A DNA stretch of 64,000 nucleotides from Apiotrichum sp. Y4204. Its lineage: Eukaryota > Basidiomycota > Tremellomycetes > Trichosporonales > Trichosporonaceae. Of the stretch, positions 23,528 to 35,972 are shown one piece after another. Under the pieces are notes generated by a model that saw only the letters and a program-made list of their open reading frames with translations, did no database searches and was not told where the DNA came from. The first letter of the stretch is position 1, and each line of letters opens with the position of its first letter. The translations under genes were made by a program, and so were the position numbers. Location of the stretch: positions 186,001 to 250,000 of the forward strand of contig JAMYHL010000039.1 in assembly GCA_025531455.1 (NCBI GenBank), given 5' to 3'.

Positions 23528-26500
23528 CTCGAACACCCTTTTGGGGTAAACTGGGCATATGGGCAAATGGCCATCGCGAGCATGGCAACAGCCGATAGCC
23601 CATGGCCCATCAGCTGTTGCGACATTGTCCATGTGCCCCACTCACATGTTTGTACAATTTGTACATATCCTGAACTCCTCCTGGCTTCCTGCTGTCCTGA
23701 AATTATTCGAACAGCACCCGTAGCAGCACCAATCGACATGTCGACATCCCTTGCGTTCCCGTCGCCGTTGCAGCGAACAGCGAGGCGTGCAGGTCCGCAT
23801 GCCTCACCCACATGGCCAAAGGGACTTGCTGCAAGCAACTTTGTACGGCTATCGGCTGTGAAGTAACGTGAATAACAAAAGAGGAAGAAGAAAAAACAGA
23901 CTCGAGCTTCATGGTAGCATACTGGTGCGCACTGTGATTGCGGGTGCATGCACAATTAGACAAAGGACTAGGCCTTTTGCGGACCTCCAATGTAACGCAG
24001 ATCATGTGTCCTCGCTCTCCGCCAGGGGGGGTTCGGATAGGCTGGAACCTGCACCTGCAATGACGGTTGTCACCTGTGGTCCTGGTCTGTGGTAACCTTA
24101 CCGGCGGTGACAAACGAACCTCCCACCAGTATTGCTAGTATTGTCAGGATTGTGAAGATTGTTCGGTGGTGGGCATGGGCTTGGCCCCCTCATCCCTCAT
24201 CAACATCCTGATGCCACCTCCTGATTCACTCGCCCGGACCCTTGCATCCCTGCCCGATCTTAATCCGGGTCCTTTGCTAGTCTGCAAGGCCGCAGGCCGC
24301 TAGCGGGGCACATGCCACTGCTTGACTGATCAGACATACCAAGGTTTCTTTCAGAGTGCTGCAGAGCTCTCCGGCGGTGCCCGATGTGCCCCATATCCGA
24401 CAATCCCATCACTATTGGAGTCGTCGTACTGGCAGTACGCCGCTTTCCTTCCATCCTGCACCTTGTCATTTCGGCCATCGCCATCAGCCATTGCCAACAT
24501 TTATTAGTGGCAGCTGAGGCGCCGGCTGAGTCTAGAACAGTCGGCAGGGATTACGGGATACGGAGCGGAGAAGATCTGAGGAACACAGGCTAACAGCGTG
24601 CGGGTACAGAGCGAGAGCCCCAGCGCGTATTACCAAGAGGTTACTTGGCAGCGGCCAGCGAAGGGGCACAAGTTGAGAGATCACGCGGTAACTGCACTTG
24701 TGCTCCTCTTCCCGAACTTACGTCCTGAGACGTCAGTTCCTCCAGCCCTCTTGCCCTCTACGCGCCGGTAATCCGCGGACTTTGGCTTGTGCTCTCGCCG
24801 CGCGGCTGCCCTCCCAGATCCTGCCCATTTGATAGCGGAATATCCAAGGTTCGACGTGTGGTGACGACATGTCAGTAAAATACGTTCGAAATTTCCCCAG
24901 ATTGTGACAGCGCTTTTGCCTCTACTTTTCTGCCTCTGCTGATTTTACGTCTGTTTTTTTTTTTTTTTGCGTTTTAATTACTAGTATCCTGCCCTTCCAG
25001 CTTCCGGGTCAACGGTGGCAGTTTACCTCGAGTTTACTGGGATGGATAAAAGTACTGATGTCCCAGGGGGCCTCTAGAGCGCAGCATTCGCGTATCACGC
25101 GTATCAGCAGAGGTGACACAACAGCGGAGGGAAGCGCCAGGAGGTGAACGACCTCACGGCAACAACGCCTCGGCATCGCTCCCAATTACAACGCATGTCC
25201 TGCGGTTGTCGCGCGACTCTTGCGATCTCGTGCTGTGTTGGGGGTGCAGTGCCTTTGCATTATGGCGGTAGTAACCAGAAGGAAAGAGAACGAATGTATC
25301 GTCCGTTGAGGCGCAGTCATTGCAGCAACGCCATAAAGAGATCGTCCATAGAACGGCGCGCGACCCACGACTCAAACTGCCTCCTGTCCCCCATCTTCGG
25401 CTACCTCCTCGTTGTTTCTGTGAGCTCGCCACTAGCAGGCCATTCTTTGGCATCTATTTTATTATACGACCGCCTCCGACTACAACTCTCGTTCATCACT
25501 CTTCATACGTTCGTCTCCTGCGCCCCCATCGCCTCGGTGCAGTTCTTTCCCTCGCACTTCACTTGTTATCTTGTTCGATCATCCGTCTTCCCACGCCTCA
25601 TCTGGCCCTCAAGCGCGCAACCCCTGGTGATTTAGTGTCTGGTAGTACCAGGTCCAGTTTTCCTCCCAGCCAAAGCCATATACAGACACACAAAACACAC
25701 GTCCACGCACAACCACATTTGCACTCCGGCCCACACACGACCCAGCTTTGCATAGCTCGTCAGTGCGCGTCAGCATTCTTCTTTCCTGCATTCCGGCCAC
25801 TATTGCCGGTCTCTTCCCACGATTCGCCGGAAAAGCCAGCCGCCGCAGGTCCTCTTCTGTCGTCCCTCCCTTCTGAACCACACGACAGACGCCACGGATC
25901 GACGATCTCAAGGCCCACCTAAAATCAGTCCTCGTGCCGCCCCGTCCACTCTTGACCCACCACAACTCTACCAACTAGTCGACTAGCACGACGGGTCAAC
26001 TGATCACGAAAACGCGTGCTCAGCAGAGCACTTGAAGCCATTTAAAGGGTACCTGTTGCTCTTCCTGTGTACAGTACCAGAGAGGGGTGTTGCTTTATTG
26101 TGTCATCCTTTTTTTGCTTATTTTTTTTTCCCTATTTTATTGCCTCCCACTTTCCGACGTCATTACGACACAGAGCTCCCTCCCCTCTCTCTCTGCCTCT
26201 TTTCCTCTCATTATCGACCCTCTCTACCGCCACATCGTCACTGCAAGTCACCACCTAAACACGCAACGCGCGCCACCCCCATTACCTTGTGGTACACGAG
26301 TCGACGCTCCGCTGCGCAGACTAGACAGACGACGTTCTTGCCCCGCTCACTCGCCGTCGACCCCCCCTCCCCCTCCCCCCATCGTCACCTCGGCCCATCA
26401 GTACAGCACAGCAAGCACATCGCGGTAGATATCGGCGCATCTCTGCAGCACCCCCACGCTCCGCTCCTCAACAAAGCGTAGTCCCTGGCCTCCTCGCCGC

Positions 26501-27267
26501 TCCATCCACTCCGGTCCGGGCCTTGCTTCTTGACTGCACGTCTATAGGTGTGTGCTCGAGCAAGGCGTGGCACAAGAGAAGAGAAACGACTGGACATTCC
26601 TCGTCATCAGGTCGAAATTACCCGGTCTCACTCTTATTATTGTTGTTACCGGTCCAGTCTTGCCCCCATCTCTTGTCTCTCTTGTGTTTTTCAACTGTTG
26701 CTGTTGTCGCCTATTTTCTCTCTCAACTGCGTCTTGCCTTCTCGATCCCACTCTTTCGGCCTCAACCTCGGCCTCGACCTCTCATCGCTGCCTGTTCTGC
26801 TCGAGTCCAAACGCCGTCAAGCATCACGTTTCGTTGCAAAACGTAGAGCGCCAAGCCGATGTCCATCTTCGTTCCTCGTGCTAGTTCTAGTGCTATTCGA
26901 ACTCCCCTCTTACGTGCTACCACCACCACGACGCAGCGCGCCTGATCTCAAGTCTAGGCAACCGCAACGCAATCAGCAACAGCGAGCAAGCAATTGAGCA
27001 AGCAAGCGGCCCATACGACACACAACACACTCGTATCTGCTCGCCCGTTTGCGCGCAATAAGATCGTCCTCCCCATCTCGTCGCACACGGTCGCATACAC
27101 AGGCGCCCCCCGCTTCACCCCCTGTCGTTGTTTGCTTCTGCTGTCCTTCCATTGCCGCCGCCCTTATCCGCTCACTTGCTTAAAGCCAACGCACCTCTGC
27201 AAGAGACATCCCCTTCATCCCTTTTCCCCCCGTCTTATCGCTATCGCGTTATCGCGCCGCTGGGACA

Positions 27268-30017
27268 ATGGGCGGCGACCACAAGTGTCCGGTAAGTATC
27301 TCAAACGCCTACACCGCCTTTTGTGTCCTGTTCACCTGACGCATCTTGTAGCTTTGTTCCGCGACATTCACGAGACCACAACACGTTGGTCGTCACCTCC
27401 GTGCCCACACAGGTGACAGGCCATATGAGTGCAAGGAGTGCCCGCTGCGTTTTGCCCGCAGTGACCTGCTCTCTCGTCATGTCAACAAGGCACATCCCAA
27501 GCCCAATGGGGCAAACGACGGCAACAAGAATGACAAGAAGGGTCGTTCAAAGTCCATGTCCTCGGGTACCAATATGCCCCCACGACCGCTGCCAATGGGC
27601 AAGGGAGGAGTTGTACCGCCGCCGGGTGGTGTTGGGCACCGCCCCGAGACGACTGCCTTTCAGGCCCAGCGCATGTATCCCAACCACCCGCTTCTGCAAC
27701 ACCAGAACGCGCCGGGGGCGACTTGGCCGCCGCACGACATTTGGCGGATGGGGGTACCGGGGGTGGCCAATTTCAACATTGGACTCGCCGGGCCTCATCC
27801 CGGAGGGGCTGTAGGAGGAGGAGGAGTGGGTGCAATGGGGCCAGCTGTTGGACACATTCACCCTGCCATCGGGCCCGACGTCATCGGCCCACTTGGGAAC
27901 GCGCCTGCCCCTGGCCTTGCCTTCATGGCCGACCACGCCGTTGCCGCTGCCGCTGTTGCCGCCGCCACCGCAAACGCCACCGCCAACGCCACGGCATCCA
28001 TGCCTTCCCTTTCCTACCCAGCTTCCGACCCCGGTCTCGCCGGTCCGTCACCATATGATATCAGCGCAAGTCTACCCAACCTCTCGACCTCGCCAATGGC
28101 CACGGTCGGCTACGAACTCAATGTCAAGAAGCGTGCATGTGACCAGTGCAACCATTCCAAGGTGCGCTGCGATTTTGCGGATCCATGTGGTGAGTGTATC
28201 ATGCATGCACATCCATGCATGCACATCCATGCATGCAGCATTGGGGGTCTCCATCCCATGCATGCATTCGGGTCTCTGTTCACAAACTAACGTGTTCCGC
28301 AGCCAGGTGTACGCATCGCCATGTTCAGTGCACCTACATGAAGCCGCCGCGCAACACCCGTGGACGCAACGTCACTTACCCTGTCCCCAACATTACTGGC
28401 GCCCCCTTTTCCGCGTCACCACGGTCGCAGTCGCTGTCCGCCCCCGACCCGTCGGCGGTAAACGTGAACAGCCCCATAGCCCTGGGCCTCCAACTCCAAC
28501 ATGACGCTGCGGCAATGGCACGACGTGCCTCCGAGCAGTCGTCGGCGTCATCCGATATATTCGGCTCAGACCGTGTACGTCCACCCGTTCCCGACACCTT
28601 GTGGGACACTCCGCCTACGCAGCCTCGCTCGCAGAGCACTGCAACAACAAACAGTTCGGTGAGTTTGATCGTCCGACAGTCTTCTTCGTCGCAATTGCTT
28701 ACGTTGCAACAGGCGACTGGCATGATCCTGCAGTCGCCGAAGTCTGGACACAGCCTACTCTTTGGATCTTCACTTCCCGGCGACGCCAACGCTGGTGAAG
28801 TGGAGCGCGAGCGTAGTCTGAGCGACGTAGGCGCCAATAGCAGTGGCAGTTGGGGACTCCCAGCCAACCAAGAGCCTGCTATTCAGTTCGTGAACAGTTT
28901 TGTATCACAACAGGGCTGCGATGCGCAGGGTGCAATCCCCGCCAACGCGCAGAACATTTGGGCTGGCCAAGGCGGGCTTTACTCGGCTATGCTTTCGAAT
29001 GAGTCTGCTCTCTCGTTGACTCAGGATGATTTGAGTGACAGCAACACCGTCCCCGGCTCCATGGACGACCATGTCTCCCCTCGTCGTCGTTCAAGCTCTG
29101 CAGGCATGTGGGCTAACGCCCTCAAGGAGATGCGCATCGATGACACTTGCGTACCTCCTATCCTCGATCCCGCTCTGGAGCAATTGCCACTGAACGACAT
29201 GCAACGCACGCTGTCAAACTCGGACCTCGCCCTCTGGAAGCTGTTCCTGGATCCTGGTGCCCTGGGTACCCCCGAGCGACTTTCCTCCCTCGACTTTGTT
29301 CATGATCCTGCCCGGGGTCTCAGCAAGTCGAGCTCAGCCCCGGACTTGACTACACCTGCGGCGGTTGCCAACCACCCCAATCCAATGGAAATGCTTGGCA
29401 GTCCGCAACGGGAACTGGACATGAGCCAGCTAGAAGAACGGCGTCGGGCCTCAACTAACGCTGTTGAGGACGACGGAGTGATGTCCAAGTGGAAAAACCA
29501 AATCCAGCAACGCCACGCATCGTTTAATATGGACCCCGACGCTGCAGCGAATGTGCGCACTCGCGCCCTCACCAATGCGCGATTCGCGTCGTCTGCCACG
29601 CATCTTCACCTTGAGCGACCCCTGCTCCATCCGCTCGTCCGTACCTCTGCGGGTAACGAGACGCTCGCCCCCGAGCGCCTTCCCAGCTTTGGCCCTACTT
29701 CCCTCGATCATATGACACCAGGAGGGCCTCAGCGCGGTGGCGCCATGACGCCCCCTGTCCCCAGCAGGTTCCTCCACATGGTCACCGCCTCAGACGTCCG
29801 TCCGGGCAACAAGCGCCAGGCATCGCAGACGCTTGTGGGCGACACGCAGAAGCGTGGAACGTTCCTCATTTGGCCTGACGATGAAGGTGATGTCGCCTCA
29901 GTGCCATCTTCTCGACGCAGCTCTGGGCCGGTTCATGGGATCCCTAACAAGCCTGCTTCTCATGACTTGCCCAAGCAGCCCGCCGACGCGTCGATGGTCA
30001 CGGCACCCAAGGCGTAA
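27268..30017 (+). CDS. Transcription factor with two C2H2 fingers and a Zn2Cys6 cluster
   Basis: This is a predicted nuclear DNA-binding regulator. Exons 27268-27291, 27352-28189 and 28303-30017 give 858 aa. Two C2H2 fingers sit at about residues 7-59: CPLC-x12-HLRAH and CKEC-x12-HVNKAH, joined by a TGDRPYE linker. A canonical fungal Zn2Cys6 cluster follows near 270-297 (C-x2-C-x6-C-x5-C-x2-C-x6-C, starting ACDQCNHSKVRC). The first finger is split by an intron after its first cysteine pair begins, and the Zn2Cys6 cluster by another. The remaining 560 residues are Ser/Pro/Ala-rich and probably disordered, with no fungal-trans domain seen. A 1.9 kb pyrimidine-rich leader region precedes it. The combination is known in fungi; the specific target is unknown. 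Confidence 0.9.
28190..28302 (+). repeat. Intron with repeated CATGCATGCACATC
   Basis: The intron splitting the Zn2Cys6 cluster carries two to three copies of an ATGCATGCACATCC-like unit, plus further CATGCATGC. The repeats lie wholly between the donor GTGAGT and the acceptor CCGCAG. Confidence 0.7.
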
Positions 30018-32765
30018 CAACCGGCCTCCACCATAGTTAGGGTTGTGCTGGCACAACCACACAACGTACATTAACGTGCGTAGAAGAGAGGCTCTCATGG
30101 CTTTGCCCCGTCCCCTCGAAGCATAGAATATCTTATAACATAGCATACCACATCCAACCCCACACGCCCTTCACCCTCCCCTCCTTCCTCTCAGTTCGCC
30201 CACTATCGTGTCGCGCCTGATGTCTTTCTCCGCCCTGTACGACATTATGCCACAGCCAGAGACTCCTGCGACCACATCATAGGAATGAACCACGGCAGAA
30301 GGAAGAAATCCCACACCATCTTGTAGCTCTTGATCTCGCACGACAACCAGGCCATAGTGCCCCGGCTGGCGCACCGCATTGCCCACGCCGTACTAGAACT
30401 GCCCTGTCCTCCATAAGCAGACCGTTTCATCACATGTATCGATGTTTCTTGACGAAGGGACTGCCACATCCGACACAAAGTGCCAAGAACAAGTACCGCG
30501 GCGCCACATCATCATTTGGTTGCAGGTTGGACCACCATAACTACATCATGCTGGGGATGAGCACAATGATGCAATTGCCGTTTCTTGTCATCATCATGCC
30601 CTCACATGTGGACAGTGCCCATGTGGTCATGTATGTGGACGGTCGACATGTGGACCGTTGTCAGGGCGGCACAGATCAGGGGATCAGGCAAATACGGTGT
30701 GATGAATCTCCATCGGCCCCAGGATCCAGGATCCTAGGAACCCAGGTAAAAATATCCCTGTCCAAGAACACCAAGAGACCTCAAGAGTACTCCCCACAGC
30801 TCCTGGAGACAATGAGGTCAGCCATCATCTATCTGTATGCAGTTCCCGCGCATTCCTCGTCACGCCCTTTCTGGACACGGCAACGGTCGCTATCATCGCT
30901 ATGGCCCCGGCTCCAGCTCCCGTTGGTATCCTCAGGTATCAGCAGGTATCAGCGGGTACGCACGCCGGATCCCGGTCCAGCAAAACCTCGTGGTGTTGTG
31001 GATGCCATAATGCCATAAACTGCTGTCCCTATGGGTGTCATGGACGGAGCTCAGGAACGGAAGGGTAGTCACCTGCGTCCGACGGCCCTGTCACTGGCCC
31101 CCAGGCCCCGCTCCGGCTGGAGCCCCGTCCAGGCCGGTGCCCGTGGCCGTCTTGCTTGGCCCGAACATGGTTCCTGTCCTGTCCTGTCCTTTCCTGCTTT
31201 GTTCTGTTCACGCCAGCGCACAGGAAAGGCACATTAAGGCACGCAGGGCACCGCGAGTTGTAATTGTGTCGCATGTTTGCACTACGCTTGGCGGCGACTC
31301 CCGTTCAGCGCCAGGTTTCAGTGACGGACCCGGCCGATCGATCGAGCGTGAGAAGTGAGGTCGACGGATTACGGCGTGCGCCGCACACGTCCCAATCCCT
31401 GCGCGCGTGAGATCGTGAGAGAGGGCACGAGTTCGATGAGTTCATTGGTCTGCGCATGGTTTGGGAGTCGCCGTCTACAATAAGAGTAAGTCGGCGACTC
31501 TCGTCACGCAGTTCTCAGGTCGAGTACCGTGTACTGTACCGTACTGTAAAGGCAAAGTGTTGCGCAGCGCCGCAGACTTGCCCCGCCGCGCGCATTTCGC
31601 ATTTCGCAGTTCGCGGTTCGCAGCTCGCAGGATCGCAGGATCGCAAGGGACACCAGGATTCTCGACCCCAAACCCAACTCCAACGGCAACTTACTCAATA
31701 GCTCCAGTCTCAAGCTTGCAAGCTCGACTAGGACTCACGTGCAACAAACTCACGCCTCTCTCCCCCACGTGAAGCCGATTAACGCACAGGCCCGGAAGGC
31801 CACGATCGATGACGAGAGGAGGCGGCAGTTGCTGCGTGACACCCGGCCTGTTCTGGCTGTTCTAGGTACCCTGTCAGTGCTGTGTACGTGTTTTGTGTCA
31901 TGTCAGGCAGCTGTGTGCGATCGTGCGGGGGTGTACCGGAAAGCAAGAGTGCGATAGCGTGAGGCATTAAAAACAGATTGGGAAACCAGATGAAAACCAG
32001 AGATCCAGTAAGGAACAGCGGGTGTCACCCGGCCACGAGCATCCCAGAACAACAATGATCATAAAAACAACTCAACAACTCACGACAAGCTGGCTGCCCG
32101 CAGCGACTCCGCCATACAAAGTTTCGGTCGCGGACGGATGTGACGAAATGTGTGGCTTTGAAGAGGTTTTTGGCAGATGGCATCGATTGCGTCAACGATG
32201 GACGAGACTGGGATCAGTGATCTGAGTCAGTGGCGGATGTCTTATGGACTGGCGATTGACGAACATCCGACATCCGAATTCCAATGGAGTAGTGCATCCG
32301 ACTTGATCTGTGCGCGTGGCTTGAGCTGCACCAGTGGGCCGTGGCCTTTGGGCGAGTAACTCTTATTGTCAAAGGTAGCCCGATCTGCCATCTCTCGAGA
32401 CATGTCTTCTTGCTTGGCATCTCCACATCACCAGTTTGCGAATACCTGCTGCTCCTCTCCAAAGCGCCCAATCTCCAGCAGCTGTCGACCGCAACTCTGT
32501 AAAGAGGAGTGCATTGGTGGGAGTGAGTGCACGAAAGATGCATCGGTGGGAGTGAGTGTACGAGAGAGTTGAACACCCAGACAACTTTCGAATCCAAGAG
32601 TGGACAGACTTGCACCCCCCAGATGTTACTAAATGAAAATCACGTGACTACCCCTTATCGCGATCGCCATTCCGTTTTCCAGTTAACCACAAAGAAGTCA
32701 TCCCGTCAACATACCAATATCCCCACCAACCCATCCCAACATTCACAAGCCCCAGGTCCGCCGTC
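30018..32765. other. 2.7 kb gap between the zinc-finger regulator and the mitochondrial orphan
   Basis: No certain gene is present. A minus-strand open frame ending at 30245 is discussed under findings. Short degenerate tandem repeats occur near 31170-31195 (CCTGT) and 31604-31640 (TTCGCA/GATCGCAG). A CACGTG site lies at 32641-32646, about 120 bases upstream of the next start codon. Confidence 0.5.
32641..32646. promoter_or_regulatory. CACGTG palindrome upstream of the mitochondrial orphan
   Basis: CACGTG in the context AAATCACGTGAC lies about 120 bases before the ATG at 32766. The flanks match those of the site at 17728, which suits a Cbf1-like factor. Confidence 0.45.
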
Positions 32766-33861
32766 ATGTCCGGACCGGTGCGGACATTTCTTCCCTCGCT
32801 AGCGCGTTCCGCGCGCGCGCTCCAGCTACCGAGTAAGACGCTCCCGAATGTCGGAGGGACGAGCATGCTCTCGCGGTCCGATATCAGTGCGTACCAGATC
32901 TAAAACAACAATGCGCGCGAAGAGCCTCCTGCAGCTCAAAACTCGTACTTGCTATCGCGCTCCAGCCACGTTGTTCTGACAGCAGACCGCCTCCCGGCCA
33001 ACCAGCGCCCGCGGTGTCTTCTCGTCCATGTGCCGATTACCGTTCTCCCGACGGACGTGCGGCGCGCGCTGCGCGAGGTCGGCGCCGCGTCTGTGCAGTT
33101 CTCGCTCGGATCCTGTGAGTAGGGAGACGCAGTGGGGGACGAATGGTCTAGATGATGTTGTCTGAACAAGACCCGAGACGTGTCTGGGCATTCCTGACAG
33201 CATCCTGAATGACCATAACCTCACACCTCACCCTCCTGATACCTTGCTACAATCACTGACCCCAGTGACGCCGTACCCAATAGGCGCGCCGCGGAAAGCC
33301 GGCCTGCAGATGCAGTACCACATCACAGCGCCGTCGGCGGCGGCCGCGGAGAACATGTACAATGTGCTCTCTCGGCGGCCGCTCTTCGCGTCGGGGAGCC
33401 AGCGCGTAGGTCCGGCGCCGGCGCGGCCGGTGCTCGGCGCCGACGGCGTACGGCAGCTGGCGTCTGTGGGCTTCTGCGTGCTCGAGGCACGGGAATGGGC
33501 CGAGGCGCTGCTGCGGCGTGCGGAGAAAACGGCCCAAATCCGCGGCGGGACGCGGTGGGACCAGATCGACGTCGACTGGGCTATCAACCCCGCGCTCTCG
33601 GGGCGGCGGGTGCTGCTCCGCGGGTTGCCTGGCATGGAGGCGCGGTCTGGGGTGGAGAACCTCGTGCGCGCGTATACCGACGAGGAGCGCGATACCGTCA
33701 AGCGCCTCCCGCCCCAGCAATGGAGCAATGTCTCGAGCTGGTCAATCACCTGTCCGACCGTCTCGCGTGCATATGATCTCGCGTCGGCGCTCAATGGGAA
33801 TTACTTCCTTGAGACGGTATACGGCACAAAGTTCCCGATGCGCGCAAATGTCGTCTGGTAG
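32766..33861 (+). CDS. Predicted mitochondrial protein of unknown function
   Basis: I do not recognise this protein. Three exons (32766-32886, 32983-33114, 33266-33861) keep one frame for 282 aa. The N-terminus (RTFLPSLARSARALQLPSK) has arginines, serines and hydrophobic residues but no acids in its first 25 positions, as a mitochondrial presequence would. The middle contains RPRCLLVHVPITVLPTDVRR, which could be the first strand and helix of an RRM-like fold, and QMQYHITAPSAAAAENMYNV resembles a further strand-helix unit. The C-terminus ends in MRANVVW. A mitochondrial RNA-binding or ribosome-associated role is inference only. It is convergent with PRE7, 193 bases apart. Confidence 0.8.
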
Positions 33862-34054
33862 AACACTGTTGTAATTCTTATTAAGGCACCTAGATGGCCA
33901 CGCTTGGGGGTTGCAAGCTCGTCACTCATCACAGTCCCGGGATAATATCGTTACATGCATGCTGCTGCTCCCTGTGCCTCGTACTGTACTGTCTACTGCG
34001 CGACATGATCCAACCTGTCGCTGGCGGTTTGCTGATCCCCGACATCGGGCCCGC

Positions 34055-35025
34055 TTAGTCGCGCTTGAGTGCGCGGCGGACGAGGAAGGTGCGCTCGCCG
34101 CCGCCCGAGCCCATAGGCCCCAGCTCCTCGATGGTGACGCCGTCGGGGAGTGTGCCGGCGGCGGTGAGATCATCGACTGCGCGTCCCTTGTTCATGACGA
34201 CGTACATCTCCAGGCCGTCACCGACCTCGATGTGGCGCTCGGTCGCGGATGTGAACGAGTCGATGACGAGACCGAGCACGGTGCCGAGCGGGAGGTTTCC
34301 GGGGATGGGCTTGGGCTGGTCGGGGGGGAAGGTCTGATTGCGGAAGTAGATCTGATTGTCGAGGAAGGGCTGGATGAGCGACTGGGCGGCGCCGGCGGCA
34401 CGGCACGCCTCGCGCTCATAAGACCCGACGGGGTCAAACGAGTAGACCGCGCCTGTTCCGTCCTCCTCGATGCCGCCGAGAATGTTGTACACATAGTACG
34501 GGAAGAAGCGGCGCCCGTACAGCATCGTCTGGATCATGCGCGCAATCGACTTGATGCCCATCTGCTTGTGGTGCGCATGCTCGTACCATTCCAAACGCTG
34601 CTTGACGCGCTTCACAAAGTTGTTGCCGTCCGCGGCAAAACCGTTTGTCGCGAGCACGCACTTGTCAGTGCTGGGGGTCAGTATGTGGAAACGCTCAGGA
34701 CGCGGGTAAGGGGGTGCGCGAAGTGCAACTTGCTCATCGTTGGAGGACTAGCAAGTACGCACACCACGCCATACTCACAGCTGATGCACCTTGCGTGCAT
34801 AACGGGTCTGGATGTTGTATCCCTGCGACTGACGGGTGTCCCCTGCAATGACACTAAAGTCGGCGCCGGCAATCGCGAGGATGGTACCACCGTTGTCCTC
34901 ATACGGGTCGAAGCGGCTGGGATGTCAGTGCTGGGATACCACGCCAATGATCAGCACACTCACTGCTGGACGGGCGCGGCGACGGCCTCGGGCTGGGAAT
35001 GGGACGCGAAGAGCGAGAGGGACAT
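34055..35025 (-). CDS. PRE7: 20S proteasome subunit beta-6 (PSMB1/Pre7)
   Basis: This is a non-catalytic beta-type subunit of the 20S core particle. Exons 35025-34964, 34916-34779 and 34670-34055 give 271 aa (yeast Pre7 is 241). A short pro-region precedes [20 protein letters not shown], the beginning of the beta fold, then [19 protein letters not shown]. The later segments [20 protein letters not shown] and [20 protein letters not shown] are diagnostic of beta-6. [20 protein letters not shown] and a C-terminal arm follow. It lacks the catalytic threonine setting of beta-1, -2 and -5, as expected. Confidence 0.96.
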
Positions 35026-35972
35026 TGTGGTGGTGGTTGTGGTGACAACTGATGGTGTTGCTAGTTGCTCAACGTCGAAGTGATCCCAATGACGGTCAAA
35101 GTGGTCGTTGTTGCTGTTCCGTCATGGCATGGCACACACACACACACACTTCGTCACCACAACGCGCGTCGAGCGCTCACCACCGTAGCGCAGGTCCGCC
35201 TGCGGAGATATCCACGTGGCACCGGCATTATGATCATGTGGCGCCTTGATGCTTGAGAAGCCCGTCACGCAGACAGTCGGTGGAGGTGGTCCACTTGATG
35301 TCTACAGTAGAGTCTGAAATTCTGAAACGGTGGTCTTGTGCTTTGTGTGTGTGGTGTGTGTGTGAGCGTGTGTGTGTCGAGCATCTCGAGCTCAATCAGT
35401 GTCAAAGACGTTTTTGTTACACCGAGTTGTTTGTTGCTGCTCATCCACTACACTCTAGAACATCGCCTCGTTCTTGTCATTTTGCCACCCCCCTTCATCG
35501 CCCCCATCACTCGTCATCGACGATCGGCTTCCAATGTGTATCGCGGACTGGGAAGTACAATGATGAAACAGGCACTCACACACTGCACCCCAACGCATTC
35601 CGGCAGGCTGACGCGCACCACACTCATCACTCTCACCGCCTCATGTCTGACAATAGCGAACTCATCACTGACATGTCCTGTCATGACACGGGGCGGTGAT
35701 GTCTCTGATATCTCTGATGCGTTTTCTCCGACGTCGGACATGTCCTCAAACTCGAGGGACACGGTTGATTCCTGTAAAGCAAAGTGTCAGGACGCTATCG
35801 AATAGCAGAAAAGGAGCCATCAACGAGTTGCACGCCTCCTTCAACCTATCTCTTTCCTTCAACTCTTCATTCCTTAACGATCCCAGATTGATTCGACTCA
35901 CCGCCTGGCGCGCTCCGCCATCCAACTCCTATTCACCCACCTCCCACTCCCATCACCGTCGACTTGCTCACG
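35026..35972. promoter_or_regulatory. Divergent region between PRE7 and PRM1
   Basis: This 947-base region separates two divergent start codons. It holds a TG-rich microsatellite at about 35341-35378 and a (CA)n run near 35132-35148. I see no coding exon or RNA gene. Confidence 0.55.

Larger units (their letters stand above)
20149..27267. other. 7.1 kb gene-poor stretch between TFIIB and the zinc-finger regulator
   Basis: No defensible coding gene is visible. The left part has a degenerate tandem repeat (20398-20745). The middle has a TGACGTCA site (22737), a G-rich cluster (22993-23040), a 20-base G run and a 15-base T run (24954-24968). The right 1.9 kb is pyrimidine-rich, looks like promoter plus long leader of the downstream regulator, and contains several possible upstream ATG codons. 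Open frames lack domains or matching splice structure. Confidence 0.55.

Noticed and set aside
28663..28691. Possible extra intron in the zinc-finger regulator (GTGAGT...GACAG)
   Set aside because: It would be only about 29 bases, and the frame is open and natural without splicing.
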